Shown here: in pieces, positions 55,908-64,000 of the stretch
Position numbering within the stretch: position 1 is the first letter of the stretch
How the letters are laid out: the number at the start of each line of letters is the position of its first letter
Source of the DNA: Halomonas getboli
GTDB lineage: Bacteria; Pseudomonadota; Gammaproteobacteria; Pseudomonadales; Halomonadaceae
NCBI RefSeq assembly: GCF_023094245.1
Contig: NZ_JALMEW010000003.1
Span: 62,001-126,000 of the forward strand
Direction of reading: 5' to 3'
DNA: 64,000 bases
The notes under the pieces: model-generated
Told to the model about the DNA's origin: nothing
Seen by the model: the letters and a program-made list of their open reading frames with translations, nothing else
Databases searched by the model: none
Translations under genes and position numbers: made by a program

Positions 55908-57089
55908 ATGACCGACGCGTCTCAGCCCAAGGGCAGCCCGCTGTCGCTGCCGCCCGTGGAACGCATCGCCGAGGAGCTGGAACGGCCGGCGGCGGACGAG
56001 GCCGGGCGCGCCGCGGCGGACCCGCAGCTCGCCGCCATGGCCGAGGCCTTCGTGATCGAGACCCTGGGCGACGAGGCCGAGGGCGCCGCCGCCCGCCAGC
56101 GTCGGGCGGTGGACGAGATGGGCCTCGAGCTCCAGCAGCAGGCCGCGCGCCAGAGCGAGATGCTCAAGACGCCGTTGCGCCAGCTGGCCCGCCACGGCGA
56201 GGAAGGCGGGCCGGTGGCCAAGGCGCTGGTGGCGCTGCGCGGCCGCATGGACGACCTGGACCCGCGCCATCATCGCCTGGAGCCCGGCCGCTTCGACCGG
56301 GTGCGGCGACTGCTGCCGGGCGCCAGCAGCCGGCTGCAGCGCTACTTCCACCGCTTCGAGACCGCCCAGCAGGCGCTGGAGGCGATCATCGCCGATCTCC
56401 AGGGCGGCCGCGACATGCTGGAGCGGGACAACCTGACGCTGTCCGACGACCAGGAGGCCATGCGCGCCACCCTCGACCAGCTCGAGCGCCAGGTGTCGCT
56501 GGGCCGGCTGATCGACGAGCGCCTGGTGGCGGCTCGCGACGGGATCGCCGATGACGACCGCCGCGCCTTCGTCGAGGAGGAGCTGCTGTTCCCGCTGCGC
56601 CAGCGCATCCTCGACCTCCAGCAGCAGCAGGCGGTGTGCCAGCAGGGCGTGCTGGCGCTGGAGGTGATCATCCGCAACAACCGCGAGCTGATGCGCGGCG
56701 TCGACCGGGCGGTCAACGTCACCGTGTCGGCGCTGAGCGTGGCGGCCACCGTGGCCCTGGCACTGGCCAACCAGCGGCTGGTGCTCGACCGCGTCGAGTC
56801 GCTCAACGCCACCACCAGCGAGACCATCGCTGGCACCGCCCGGGCGCTGCGCCAGCAGGGCGTGGACATCCAGACCCGCGCCGCCTCCGCCAACCTCGAC
56901 ATGAAGGCCCTGGAGGGCGCCTTCGCCGACGTCATGGCGGCGGTCGACGACCTGGCGAGCTATCGCCGCGAGGCGCTGCCGCGGCTGGGCGAGCAGATAG
57001 AGCGGCTGGAGGGCCTGACCCGCGAGGGCGGCGGCGCCGTGGAGCGCCTGGCCCGCGACTCCGGCCAGCAGGATGATGTCCGGCGCTGA
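55908..57089 (+). CDS. TelA/KlaA-family toxic-anion-resistance protein
   Basis: A 393-residue soluble, almost wholly helical protein. Typical TelA segments are FDRVRRLLPGASSRLQRYFHRFE near residue 128, LERDNLTLSDDQEAM near residue 173, and VSALSVAATVALALANQRLVLDRVESLN near residue 280. The family was named for tellurite resistance but occurs widely with stress and surface functions; here no tellurite genes are nearby. It probably works with the preceding membrane protein. Confidence 0.88.
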   Translation: MTDASQPKGSPLSLPPVERIAEELERPAADEAGRAAADPQLAAMAEAFVIETLGDEAEGAAARQRRAVDEMGLELQQQAARQSEMLKTPLRQLARHGEEGGPVAKALVALRGRMDDLDPRHHRLEPGRFDRVRRLLPGASSRLQRYFHRFETAQQALEAIIADLQGGRDMLERDNLTLSDDQEAMRATLDQLERQVSLGRLIDERLVAARDGIADDDRRAFVEEELLFPLRQRILDLQQQQAVCQQGVLALEVIIRNNRELMRGVDRAVNVTVSALSVAATVALALANQRLVLDRVESLNATTSETIAGTARALRQQGVDIQTRAASANLDMKALEGAFADVMAAVDDLASYRREALPRLGEQIERLEGLTREGGGAVERLARDSGQQDDVRR

Positions 57090-57356
57090 GGAACGAGTGC
57101 TGACCCGATCCGATGCCTGAGCCCCGGTTGCCGGGGCTCGTCTCGTTCTGCCCCGCCTTTTTCTTCTGATGCACCCTTCCTCCACCCGTTTTCCCTGCGA
57201 GCCCGGTCGTCGTTCGACGGCCGGACATGCGCTGCCCTTCATTCAACGTCATGGCGGCCGAAGTAAGACTAGAGTGGCAAAAGTGTCATGCGAGTGGCTG
57301 AGAGTGAGCTCAGTCGATCGTGATAAAAAAACACAAGCAAAACGCAGGGGGAACTC
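57090..57356. other. Intergenic region after telA
   Basis: A 267-base gap with one hairpin terminator (57119) and, near its end, an A-rich stretch (GATAAAAAAACACAAGC, about 57322-57338) before the ribosome site AGGGGGAA. A promoter for the PAS protein is likely here but no convincing -35/-10 pair could be chosen. Confidence 0.45.
57119..57150 (+). terminator. Terminator after telA
   Basis: GAGCCCCGG/CCGGGGCTC with a TTG loop is followed by the T-rich run GTCTCGTTCTG. Confidence 0.68.
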
Positions 57357-58838
57357 ATGCCGTTGAACTACCGCAAGTGGTGGCAGCGTGGGGAGCCGGA
57401 GGCGCCGGAGGGCGCGCCGGTGATCGAGCGCGAGACCGCGGATGGCGTGGCCAAGGCGATGATGGCGTCCGCCGTGGATGGCATGGTGGTGATCGACGCC
57501 GCCGACCGGGTGATTCGCTTCAACGCCGCGGCGGAGCGGCTGTGGGGGCTGTCCCGGGAGGCGGTGATCGGCCAGACGGTGGACCGGCTGGTGCCGGAGC
57601 TGCTGCGCGACGAGCATCGCGACCATCTGCACGTCAGCCGCGCCAGCGGCCAGGACGTCCAGGTGGGGCGGCATCGCGAGGTGATGCTGGAGCGCCCCGA
57701 CGGCGGCCGGCGCCGGGTCAGCATCGCGCTGTCCCGCATCGCCCTGGACGACGGCGAGGGCTATGCCGCCGTGGTGCGTGATCTCGGCGAGAGCCAGCAG
57801 GCGGAGCAGGGCGCCCATCAGGCGCTGGAGCAGTGCCTGGACGCGGTAGTCAGCATCGACGAGCGCAATCGGGTGACCTTCTTCAACGCCGCCGCCGAGC
57901 GGCTGTGGGGCTGCCGCCGCGAGCAGGTGCTGGGCGAGAACGTCAACCGCCTGGTGCCCGGGGCGATCCGCGACCGGCACGACGGCTTCGTCGACCGCCA
58001 TCGCCGCCACGGCGACGACCGCATCGTCGGCACCAGCCGCGACGTTCAGCTGGAACGCTTCGACGGCGAGACGCGCTGGGTCAACCTGGCGCTGTCGCGC
58101 TTCGTGGTTGACGGCCGCCAGTGCTACACCGCCTTCGTGCGCGATATCACCGAGGAGCGCGAGTTCCGTACCCTGATGGAAAGCACCCTGGAACAGGCCG
58201 TCAATGCCGTGGTGACCATCGACGAGCAGAACCGGGTGACCTTCTTCAACGCCGCCGCCGAGCGGCTGTGGGGCTATGAGCGTCAGGAGGTGCTGGGCGA
58301 GAACGTCAAGATGCTGGTGCCCCACGCCATCCAGGCGAATCATGACGCCTACGTGCAGCGCAATCGCGACACCGGCGAGGACCGCATCGTCGGCAGGACC
58401 CGCGAGGTCGAGGTGGTGCGCAAGGACGGCGACTCGACCTGGGCCAGCCTGTCGCTGGCGCGCATCCGCATCGACGAGCGCCTGGTCTACACCGCCTTCC
58501 TGCGCGACGTGTCCGAGGACGTCACCCATCGCGCCAACATGGTCGAGCGCACCGAGGAGTTCGCCAAGGCCAACCAGCGGGTCACCCAGTTCGCCGAGGA
58601 CATCGAGGCGATCGCCATGCGCACGCACCTGCTGTCGCTCAACGCCTCCATCGAGGCGGCCCGGGCCGGCGATGCGGGGCGCGGCTTCTCGGTGGTGGCC
58701 GAGGAGGTGCGCGCCCTGGCCGAGCAGGCCACGGGCTCGGCCAAGGACATCGGCGAGGTGGTCGGCCACACCCAGGCGCTGTTCCAGGAGCTGCAGGACG
58801 CCCTCAAGGCCATCGAGGCGAGCGCGCGCGGGGGCTGA
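57357..58838 (+). CDS. Soluble triple-PAS mini-chemoreceptor
   Basis: A 493-residue protein without membrane segments. It contains three PAS domains (about 30-145, 155-270, 275-390), each with a repeat of [19 protein letters not shown] or [13 protein letters not shown] and a LVP-x-x-RD-x-H segment. The C-terminus (about 410-480) is only the tip of an MCP signalling hairpin ([33 protein letters not shown]). Methylation helices are missing. PAS domains could bind haem or flavin for redox or oxygen sensing. The ATG at 57357 has AGGGGGAA upstream. Confidence 0.85.
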   Translation: MPLNYRKWWQRGEPEAPEGAPVIERETADGVAKAMMASAVDGMVVIDAADRVIRFNAAAERLWGLSREAVIGQTVDRLVPELLRDEHRDHLHVSRASGQDVQVGRHREVMLERPDGGRRRVSIALSRIALDDGEGYAAVVRDLGESQQAEQGAHQALEQCLDAVVSIDERNRVTFFNAAAERLWGCRREQVLGENVNRLVPGAIRDRHDGFVDRHRRHGDDRIVGTSRDVQLERFDGETRWVNLALSRFVVDGRQCYTAFVRDITEEREFRTLMESTLEQAVNAVVTIDEQNRVTFFNAAAERLWGYERQEVLGENVKMLVPHAIQANHDAYVQRNRDTGEDRIVGRTREVEVVRKDGDSTWASLSLARIRIDERLVYTAFLRDVSEDVTHRANMVERTEEFAKANQRVTQFAEDIEAIAMRTHLLSLNASIEAARAGDAGRGFSVVAEEVRALAEQATGSAKDIGEVVGHTQALFQELQDALKAIEASARGG

Positions 58839-58939
58839 AGCGTCTCCGGCTGGACTATGCTGCAGGAGTAATGTTCGCGTCGCCGTGACGGCGCCCGGGA
58901 TTGGCCCGTGGCGCCGCCGACGGGCGGCAGGGAGCGATC

Positions 58940-60247
58940 ATGAACTCTGCAGTGCGCAATGTCTTCGTGGTGGGGCTCAACGACTTCAATCGGGAGCGGC
59001 TCGAACACCTGAGGGGAGCGGGCGACTGCCGCTTCCACGGGATCATCGAGCCCGAGGCGGTCTACGATACCGAGGTCTTCGATATCGCCGCCATGCTCGA
59101 GGAGGCCACCGCGCAGCTGGAGGCCTTCGATGGCAGCGTGGACGCCATCGTCGGCTACATGGATTTCCCCGTCTCGACCATGCTGCCGATCCTCTGTGAG
59201 CGTTTCGGCACTCGCTCGACGACGCTTTCGAGCCTGCTCAAGTGCGAGCACAAGTACTGGAGCCGCCTGGTCCAGCGGGAGGTCATGCCCGAGCACATTC
59301 CCGCCTTCACGGCCTTCGATCCCTTCGACGACGACGCCCTGACCCGCGTCGGCGAGGCCGGGCTCTACTTCCCGTTCTTCGTCAAGCCGATCAAGTCCTC
59401 CGGCTCGCGGCTGGGCTTTCGCATCGACACCCCGGAAGACTTCTATCACGCCATCGAGCGACTCAGGGAGGACATCGGCCTGATCGCCGACCCCTTCAAC
59501 ACCGTGCTCGAACATGCCCGGCTGCCCGACGAGATCGCCGCCGTGGAGGGGCACTTCTGCATGGCCGAGGAGATCATCGGGGGCTGGCAGTGCACCGTGG
59601 AGGGCTACGTCTTCGAGGGCGAGGTGGTCAGCTACGGGATCGTCGACTCGCTGCGCTATCCTCAGGTGCTGAGCTTCTTCCACTACCGCTACCCGTCAGG
59701 GCTGCCCGATCCCGTCCAGGACAAGATGCGCGAGCTCACCGACCGGGTGATGCGCCACATCGGCTTCGACAACTCGGCCTTCAACATCGAGTACTTCTGG
59801 GACGAGGTGCAGGACCGCATCTGGCTGCTCGAGATCAATACCCGCATCTCCCAGTCCCACTGCGACCTCTTCGAGAAGGTCGACGGGGTCAGCAACCAGC
59901 AGGTCACCATCGACCTGGGGCTGGGCCGCCGGCCCGACATGCCCCATCGCCAGGGCGACTTCGCGGTGGGGGCCAAGTTCTTCTATCGGGTGTTCTTCGT
60001 CGATGCCGTGGCCACCCGGGTGCCGAGCGACGAGGAGATTGCCGAGCTTGAGGCGGATTTCCCGGGCACCGTGATCGCCCTGCAGGTGGAGGCCGGGCAG
60101 CGGCTGTCGACCCTGACCGAGCAGGACAGCTACAGCTATGCACTGGCCTACATCTGGATGGGGGCCGAGAGCGCGGAGCGCCTGCTCGAGGACTACGACC
60201 GCCTCGCGGCGCGGCTGACGTTCGAGTTCGATGAGGTCGTGGGCTGA
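58940..60247 (+). CDS. ATP-grasp ligase of unknown substrate
   Basis: A 435-residue cytosolic enzyme. An N-terminal pre-ATP-grasp domain (about 1-110) is followed by the ATP-grasp fold: FPFFVKPIKSSGSRLGFRID near residue 145 (ATP-binding lysine and loop), MAEEIIGGWQCTVEGYVFEG near residue 215, and the metal site NIEYFWDEVQDRIWLLEINTR near residue 285. Such enzymes join a carboxylate to an amine through an acyl-phosphate. It starts at 58940 with GGGAGC and is followed 15 bases later by a CocE-type hydrolase gene. Confidence 0.85.
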   Translation: MNSAVRNVFVVGLNDFNRERLEHLRGAGDCRFHGIIEPEAVYDTEVFDIAAMLEEATAQLEAFDGSVDAIVGYMDFPVSTMLPILCERFGTRSTTLSSLLKCEHKYWSRLVQREVMPEHIPAFTAFDPFDDDALTRVGEAGLYFPFFVKPIKSSGSRLGFRIDTPEDFYHAIERLREDIGLIADPFNTVLEHARLPDEIAAVEGHFCMAEEIIGGWQCTVEGYVFEGEVVSYGIVDSLRYPQVLSFFHYRYPSGLPDPVQDKMRELTDRVMRHIGFDNSAFNIEYFWDEVQDRIWLLEINTRISQSHCDLFEKVDGVSNQQVTIDLGLGRRPDMPHRQGDFAVGAKFFYRVFFVDAVATRVPSDEEIAELEADFPGTVIALQVEAGQRLSTLTEQDSYSYALAYIWMGAESAERLLEDYDRLAARLTFEFDEVVG

Positions 60248-60262
60248 GAAAGGAGGACAGGG

Positions 60263-62293
60263 ATGCGCATCGTCGAGGACTTTCCCCGCAGGGTTCAGGA
60301 GGAGGAAACCTGGATTTCAATGGCCGACGGCACGCGCCTGGCGGCCCGCATCTGGCGGCCGGTGGACGCCGAGGACCACCCGGTGCCGGCGATACTCGAG
60401 TATCTGCCCTATCGCAAGCGCGATCTCACCGCCGCCCGCGACGTCCAGAGCCATCCCTACTGGGCCGGCCACGGCTACGCCGGGGTGCGGGTCGACATCC
60501 GCGGCACCGGCGAGTCCGACGGCGTGCTCACCGACGAGTACCTGCCCGAGGAGCTGGCCGACGGCGTGGCGATCATCGAGTGGCTGGTCGCCCAGCCCTG
60601 GTGCAGCGGCGAGGTGGGCATGGTGGGCATCTCCTGGGGCGGCTTCAATGGCCTGCAGATCGCCGCCCTGCAGCCGCCGGCGCTCAAGGCGGTGATCACG
60701 CTGTGCTCCACCGACGACCGTTACGCCGACGACATCCACCACATGGGCGGATGCCTGCTGGGCGACAACCTGTCCTGGGCCTCGACCATGTTCGACGGCA
60801 ACGCCTGCCCGCCGGATCCGGCGTTGGTCGGCGACCGCTGGCGCGACATGTGGCTCGAGCGTCTCGACGGCAGCGGCCTGTGGCTGGCCCAGTGGCTCGA
60901 GCACCAGCGCCGCGACGACTACTGGAAACACGGCTCGGTGTGCGAGGACTTCGCCGCCATCCGCTGCCCGGTCTACGCCATCAGCGGCTGGGCCGACGGC
61001 TACTGCAACGCTGTCTTTCGCCTGCTGGCGGGGCTCGAGGTGCCGCGCAAGGGGCTGGTGGGCCCCTGGTCGCACAAGTATCCGCACCTGGGCGTGCCGG
61101 GGCCGGCCATCGGCTTCCTGCAGGAATCGCTGCGCTGGTGGGACCGGTGGCTCAAGGGCCGCGACACCGGAATCATGGATGAGCCCATGCTGCGGGTGTG
61201 GATGCAGGAGTCGGTGCCGCCCTCGGCGCGCTACGCCGAGCGACCGGGGCGCTGGGTGGCCGAGCCGAGCTGGCCGTCGCCGCGCATCCTGCCGGCCTCG
61301 TTCCGCCTGACCGCGGGGCACGACCTGCTGCCCGAGGCGCCGGACACGCCGGACGACGACGAGGTGATGACGCTGCGCTCGTCGCTGTCGGTGGGGCTCT
61401 ATGCCGGCAAGTGGTGCTCCTACAACGCGCCGCCGGACCTGCCCCACGACCAGCGCGACGAGGACGGCGGCTGCCTGGTGTTCCAGACGCCGCGGCTGGA
61501 GGAGGCGGTCGAGATCTGCGGCCAGCCCAGCGTCGAGCTGGAGCTCGAGGCCGACCGGCCGGTGGCCATGGTGGCGCTGCGGCTGATCGACGTCGCCGAG
61601 GACGACAAGGCCACCCGGGTGTCCTACGGCCTCTTGAACCTGACCCATCGCGACAGCGACGAACACCCCGAGCCGCTGACGCCCGGCCGGCGCTATCGGG
61701 TGACGGTGGCGCTCAAGCACATCGCCCAGCAGTTCCCGGCCGGGCATGCGATCCGGCTGTCGCTGTCCACCAGCTACTGGCCGCTGGCCTGGCCGGCGCC
61801 GCGGCCGGTCACCCTGACGCTGTGCCCCGGACGCAGCCGGCTGGTGCTGCCGGTGCGCGCGCCGCAGCCCGAGGAGGAGGCGGCGCTGCCGGCCTTCCTC
61901 GAGCCGGAGGGCGCGCCGGCGATTGCCAAGACCCTGATCCAGCCCACCCAGGAGAGCTGGCGGGTGATCCGCGACCTGGCCAACGACCAGACCACCCTCG
62001 AGGTGATCAACGACGAGGGCCGCTATCGGCTCGACGCCATCGATCTGGAGATCGCCGGCCGGGTCACCGAGCGCTACCGTTACTCCTACGGCAGCTACGA
62101 CAGCGTCAGCGGCTGGACCGAATGGGAACGCACCTTCCAGCGCGGCGACTGGGAGGTGCGCACCCTGACCCGCACGCTGATGACCAGCGACCCGGACAAT
62201 TTCCGCCTGCGCGCCACCCTGGACGCCTGGGAGGGCGAGACGCGCATCTTCGCCCGCACCTGGGACGAGACGATTCCGCGGGATCTGGTGTAG
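60263..62293 (+). CDS. CocE/NonD-family serine hydrolase
   Basis: A 676-residue alpha/beta-hydrolase of peptidase family S15. The nucleophile is Ser124 in GISWGGFNG, an oxyanion-type Tyr lies at residue 50 (LPYRK), the acid is in ISGWADGYCNAVFRLL near residue 245, and the His is in PWSHKYPH near residue 273. The C-terminal half (about 390-676) is the jelly-roll domain typical of CocE and X-Pro dipeptidyl peptidases. It lacks a signal peptide, so acts in the cytosol. The substrate could be an ester or peptide; the operon partner is an ATP-grasp ligase. Confidence 0.87.
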   Translation: MRIVEDFPRRVQEEETWISMADGTRLAARIWRPVDAEDHPVPAILEYLPYRKRDLTAARDVQSHPYWAGHGYAGVRVDIRGTGESDGVLTDEYLPEELADGVAIIEWLVAQPWCSGEVGMVGISWGGFNGLQIAALQPPALKAVITLCSTDDRYADDIHHMGGCLLGDNLSWASTMFDGNACPPDPALVGDRWRDMWLERLDGSGLWLAQWLEHQRRDDYWKHGSVCEDFAAIRCPVYAISGWADGYCNAVFRLLAGLEVPRKGLVGPWSHKYPHLGVPGPAIGFLQESLRWWDRWLKGRDTGIMDEPMLRVWMQESVPPSARYAERPGRWVAEPSWPSPRILPASFRLTAGHDLLPEAPDTPDDDEVMTLRSSLSVGLYAGKWCSYNAPPDLPHDQRDEDGGCLVFQTPRLEEAVEICGQPSVELELEADRPVAMVALRLIDVAEDDKATRVSYGLLNLTHRDSDEHPEPLTPGRRYRVTVALKHIAQQFPAGHAIRLSLSTSYWPLAWPAPRPVTLTLCPGRSRLVLPVRAPQPEEEAALPAFLEPEGAPAIAKTLIQPTQESWRVIRDLANDQTTLEVINDEGRYRLDAIDLEIAGRVTERYRYSYGSYDSVSGWTEWERTFQRGDWEVRTLTRTLMTSDPDNFRLRATLDAWEGETRIFARTWDETIPRDLV

Positions 62294-62413
62294 CGGGGGA
62301 GGAGTGAGAGGAGTGAGAAGCAAGGAGTGAGGAGCAAACGCAGGAAAGCTCACCCACCTCAGGCCGGCAGCGCCTCGCCTTGCGGCCGGGACGTTCCCCC
62401 GGTCGGATAGCCG

Positions 62414-62448
62414 CCCCTCGCCCCTCGCCCCTCGCCCCTCGCCCCTCG
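62414..62448 (+). repeat. Five tandem copies of a 7-bp unit
   Basis: CCCCTCG is repeated five times without interruption, flanked by partial units. It lies in the 197-base gap between the CocE-type gene and the MFS gene, 42 bases before the latter's start. Preceding it at about 62297-62335 are loose repeats of GAGTGAG. Confidence 0.9.
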
Positions 62449-62490
62449 CCCTTGCTATCTTGGCCTCTTTCTCGACAGGGATGCCCCGCC

Positions 62491-63864
62491 ATGAGCGTGA
62501 CCACCGCCGACGCGCCCGCGACGCCTTGGGCCTCGCGCAAGGAGATCCTGGGCTGGGCGATGTTCGACTTCGCCAACCAGGCCTACACGCTGCTGATCAT
62601 CACCGTGGTGTTCGGCGAGCTGTTCACCACGGTGATCGTCGGCGACCGCGGCGACGGCTACCGGCTTGCCAACTTCCTGTGGAGCCTGGCGCTGGCGGTC
62701 AGCTACCTGCTGGTGGTGGTGACCGGCCCGCTGTGCGGGGCGGTGATGGACTACCGGGCGGAGAAGAAGCGTTTCCTGTTCGCCAGCTACGTGGTCACCA
62801 TCGTCGCCACGGCGCTGCTCTATTTCGTTGCCCCGGGCTACGTGTGGCTGGGGCTGATCCTGATCGTGGTCTCGAACTACGCCTACTCCATGGGCGAGTC
62901 CTTCATCGCCGCCTTCCTGCCGGGCCTCGGGCCGCCGGAGTCGCTGGGCCGCATCTCGGGCTTCGGCTGGGCGCTGGGCTACGTCGGCGGGCTGTTCGCC
63001 GCCGGCTTCACCCTGGTGGTGCTGGGCGAGGCCAGCGCCGAGAACTTCGAGCGCATCCGCTGGGTCGGGCCCTTCGCCGCCGGCTTCTTCCTGGTCACCG
63101 CCATCCCCACCTTCCTGTGGGTGAAGGAGCGAGGCACGCCGCAGAACAGCGGGCTGTCCTATCGCGCGATCGCCTGGCGGCGGGTCTCGACCACCCTCCA
63201 CGAGCTGCGCCGCTTCCGCGACCTGGCGATCTTCCTGGTGTCGCTGCTGTTCTCCATGGCCGGGGTCTACATCATCATCGCCTTCGCCTTCATCTATGGC
63301 GCCCAGGTGATCGGCTGGGACGAGTCCGTGCGCAACCTGATGTTCATCATCGTGCAGGTCACCGCCGCCGCCGGGGCGATCGGCTTTGGCGCCATCCAGG
63401 ACCGCATCGGCACCCGGGTGACCTACCTGATCACCCTGGTGCTGTGGGTGGCGGCGATCCTGGCGATCTGGGCCACGCCCGCGCTCACCGACTGGCTCAA
63501 CGCCGCGCTGGGCCTCGACTGGCAGGCCCAGCACCTGTTCCTGCTGGTCGGCTGTCTGGCGGGGCTCAGCCTGGGGTCGAGCCAGTCCGCCAGCCGCGCG
63601 CTGGTGGGGCTGTTCTCGCCCAGCCGCAAGGCCGCCGAGTTCTTCGGCTTCTGGGGCCTGGCCAACAAGCTCGCCGGGGTGGTGGGCATCGTCGCCCTGG
63701 GACTTCTGCAGTCGGTGGTCGGGCTGCAAGCCTCGATCCTGCTGTGTGCGGGACTGTTCATCGTCGCCATCCTGATCTGCCTGTTTGTCGATCAGGCGCG
63801 GGGAATGCGGGCGGCAAGAGAGTGGGAGAGGATAAATGGTTCAACTGTGTCTTCAGGGGGCTAA
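62491..63864 (+). CDS. UMF1/Atg22-type major facilitator transporter
   Basis: A 457-residue permease with about 12 transmembrane helices. The signature of this MFS branch is MFDFANQAYTLLIITVVFGELF near residue 20, followed by GPLCGAVMDYRAEKKRF and GFGWALGYVGGLFAAG. Vacuolar Atg22 relatives export amino acids. In operon order after an ATP-grasp ligase and a CocE hydrolase it may carry the ligase substrate or product. The ATG at 62491 is preferred over upstream in-frame codons that run through the tandem repeat. Confidence 0.87.
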   Translation: MSVTTADAPATPWASRKEILGWAMFDFANQAYTLLIITVVFGELFTTVIVGDRGDGYRLANFLWSLALAVSYLLVVVTGPLCGAVMDYRAEKKRFLFASYVVTIVATALLYFVAPGYVWLGLILIVVSNYAYSMGESFIAAFLPGLGPPESLGRISGFGWALGYVGGLFAAGFTLVVLGEASAENFERIRWVGPFAAGFFLVTAIPTFLWVKERGTPQNSGLSYRAIAWRRVSTTLHELRRFRDLAIFLVSLLFSMAGVYIIIAFAFIYGAQVIGWDESVRNLMFIIVQVTAAAGAIGFGAIQDRIGTRVTYLITLVLWVAAILAIWATPALTDWLNAALGLDWQAQHLFLLVGCLAGLSLGSSQSASRALVGLFSPSRKAAEFFGFWGLANKLAGVVGIVALGLLQSVVGLQASILLCAGLFIVAILICLFVDQARGMRAAREWERINGSTVSSGG

Positions 63865-63891
63865 ATGAGGCCGGAGACAAGCTCGCGCGAG

Positions 63892-63997
63892 GGCGCTATG
63901 AACCCATCCCTGGGCGCTACTTTGGCCCTGTAGCACTCTCGCGTCCTGCTCCGCTTGCAGGACCGGTGCTGGCCATCCATGGCCAGCCCGTTCGGCG
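63892..63997 (+). repeat. Dispersed intergenic repeat, copy 2
   Basis: This 106-bp segment aligns ungapped with 3186-3291, about 9 mismatches by eye, same orientation. Its right part has the perfect inverted repeat GCTGGCCAT-CC-ATGGCCAGC. It lies just after the MFS gene and may continue past the window edge. Confidence 0.85.
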
Positions 63998-64000
63998 AGG

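Noticed and set aside
55908-57089. Tellurite-resistance determinant
   Set aside because: Only the TelA-family protein is present; no terB/C/D/E/Z or other tellurite genes surround it, and the family is widespread without that role.
62414-62448. CRISPR array
   Set aside because: The units are 7 bp with no spacers and no cas genes nearby, so this is a simple tandem repeat.

Overview
The window looks like a chromosomal segment of a high-GC, Gram-negative gammaproteobacterium of the Halomonas type (Halomonadaceae). This is inferred from gene content, codon and GC style, and the abundance of TRAP transporters; no rRNA or tRNA is present to confirm it. Most of the window is metabolic. No phage, insertion sequence or CRISPR array was seen.

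Layout. 1-9112 is housekeeping: a cut PAP2 membrane protein, a TrmB-like methyltransferase, a LysR regulator divergent from a PACE-SMR efflux pair, a PBP4-type carboxypeptidase, diacylglycerol kinase, GlnE and a HAD hydrolase. 9113-39577 is a large aromatic-acid catabolic region. It runs quinate/shikimate funnel (quiC, aroE-like, aroQ), TRAP transporter, AEC carrier and IclR regulator, pcaR/pcaB, pcaIJ-pcaF-pcaL-pcaQ, an inserted zinT, pcaHG, porin, MBL hydrolase, orphan TRAP binding protein, vanBA/vanR, a second complete TRAP transporter, and pobR-like/pobA. Together these convert dehydroquinate, dehydroshikimate, vanillate and 4-hydroxybenzoate to protocatechuate, and protocatechuate to succinyl-CoA plus acetyl-CoA.

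39676-45603 holds a voltage-gated K+ channel, small envelope proteins, a PepSY/two-component module, a luciferase-like monooxygenase and a glycine-zipper lipoprotein. 45741-53572 is an agmatine/putrescine degradation cluster: agmatine deiminase, NhaC-type antiporter, putrescine-type aminotransferase, M20 carbamoylase-type hydrolase, aldehyde dehydrogenase and a LuxR-type regulator. 53692-58838 contains two soluble mini-chemoreceptor proteins around an XpaC-like/TelA pair. 58940-63864 is an uncharacterised trio: ATP-grasp ligase, CocE/NonD hydrolase and UMF1-type MFS transporter.

The most notable regulatory signal is a tandem operator seen upstream of five transcription units. Each occurrence has two 15-bp sites of the form GTTCG-N5-CGAAC (or a degenerate version) whose starts lie exactly 19 bp apart. 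Six such pairs occur: 9251/9270, 9471/9490, 13015/13034, 18775/18794, 20323/20342 and 34340/34359. They mark the quinate genes, both complete TRAP transporters, pcaR/pcaB and pcaIJ as a likely PcaR (IclR-family) regulon. pcaHG instead has a PcaQ-type palindrome, vanAB/vanR has VanR-type operators, and zinT has a Zur-type box. An ungapped 106-bp intergenic repeat occurs near both ends of the window (3186 and 63892).
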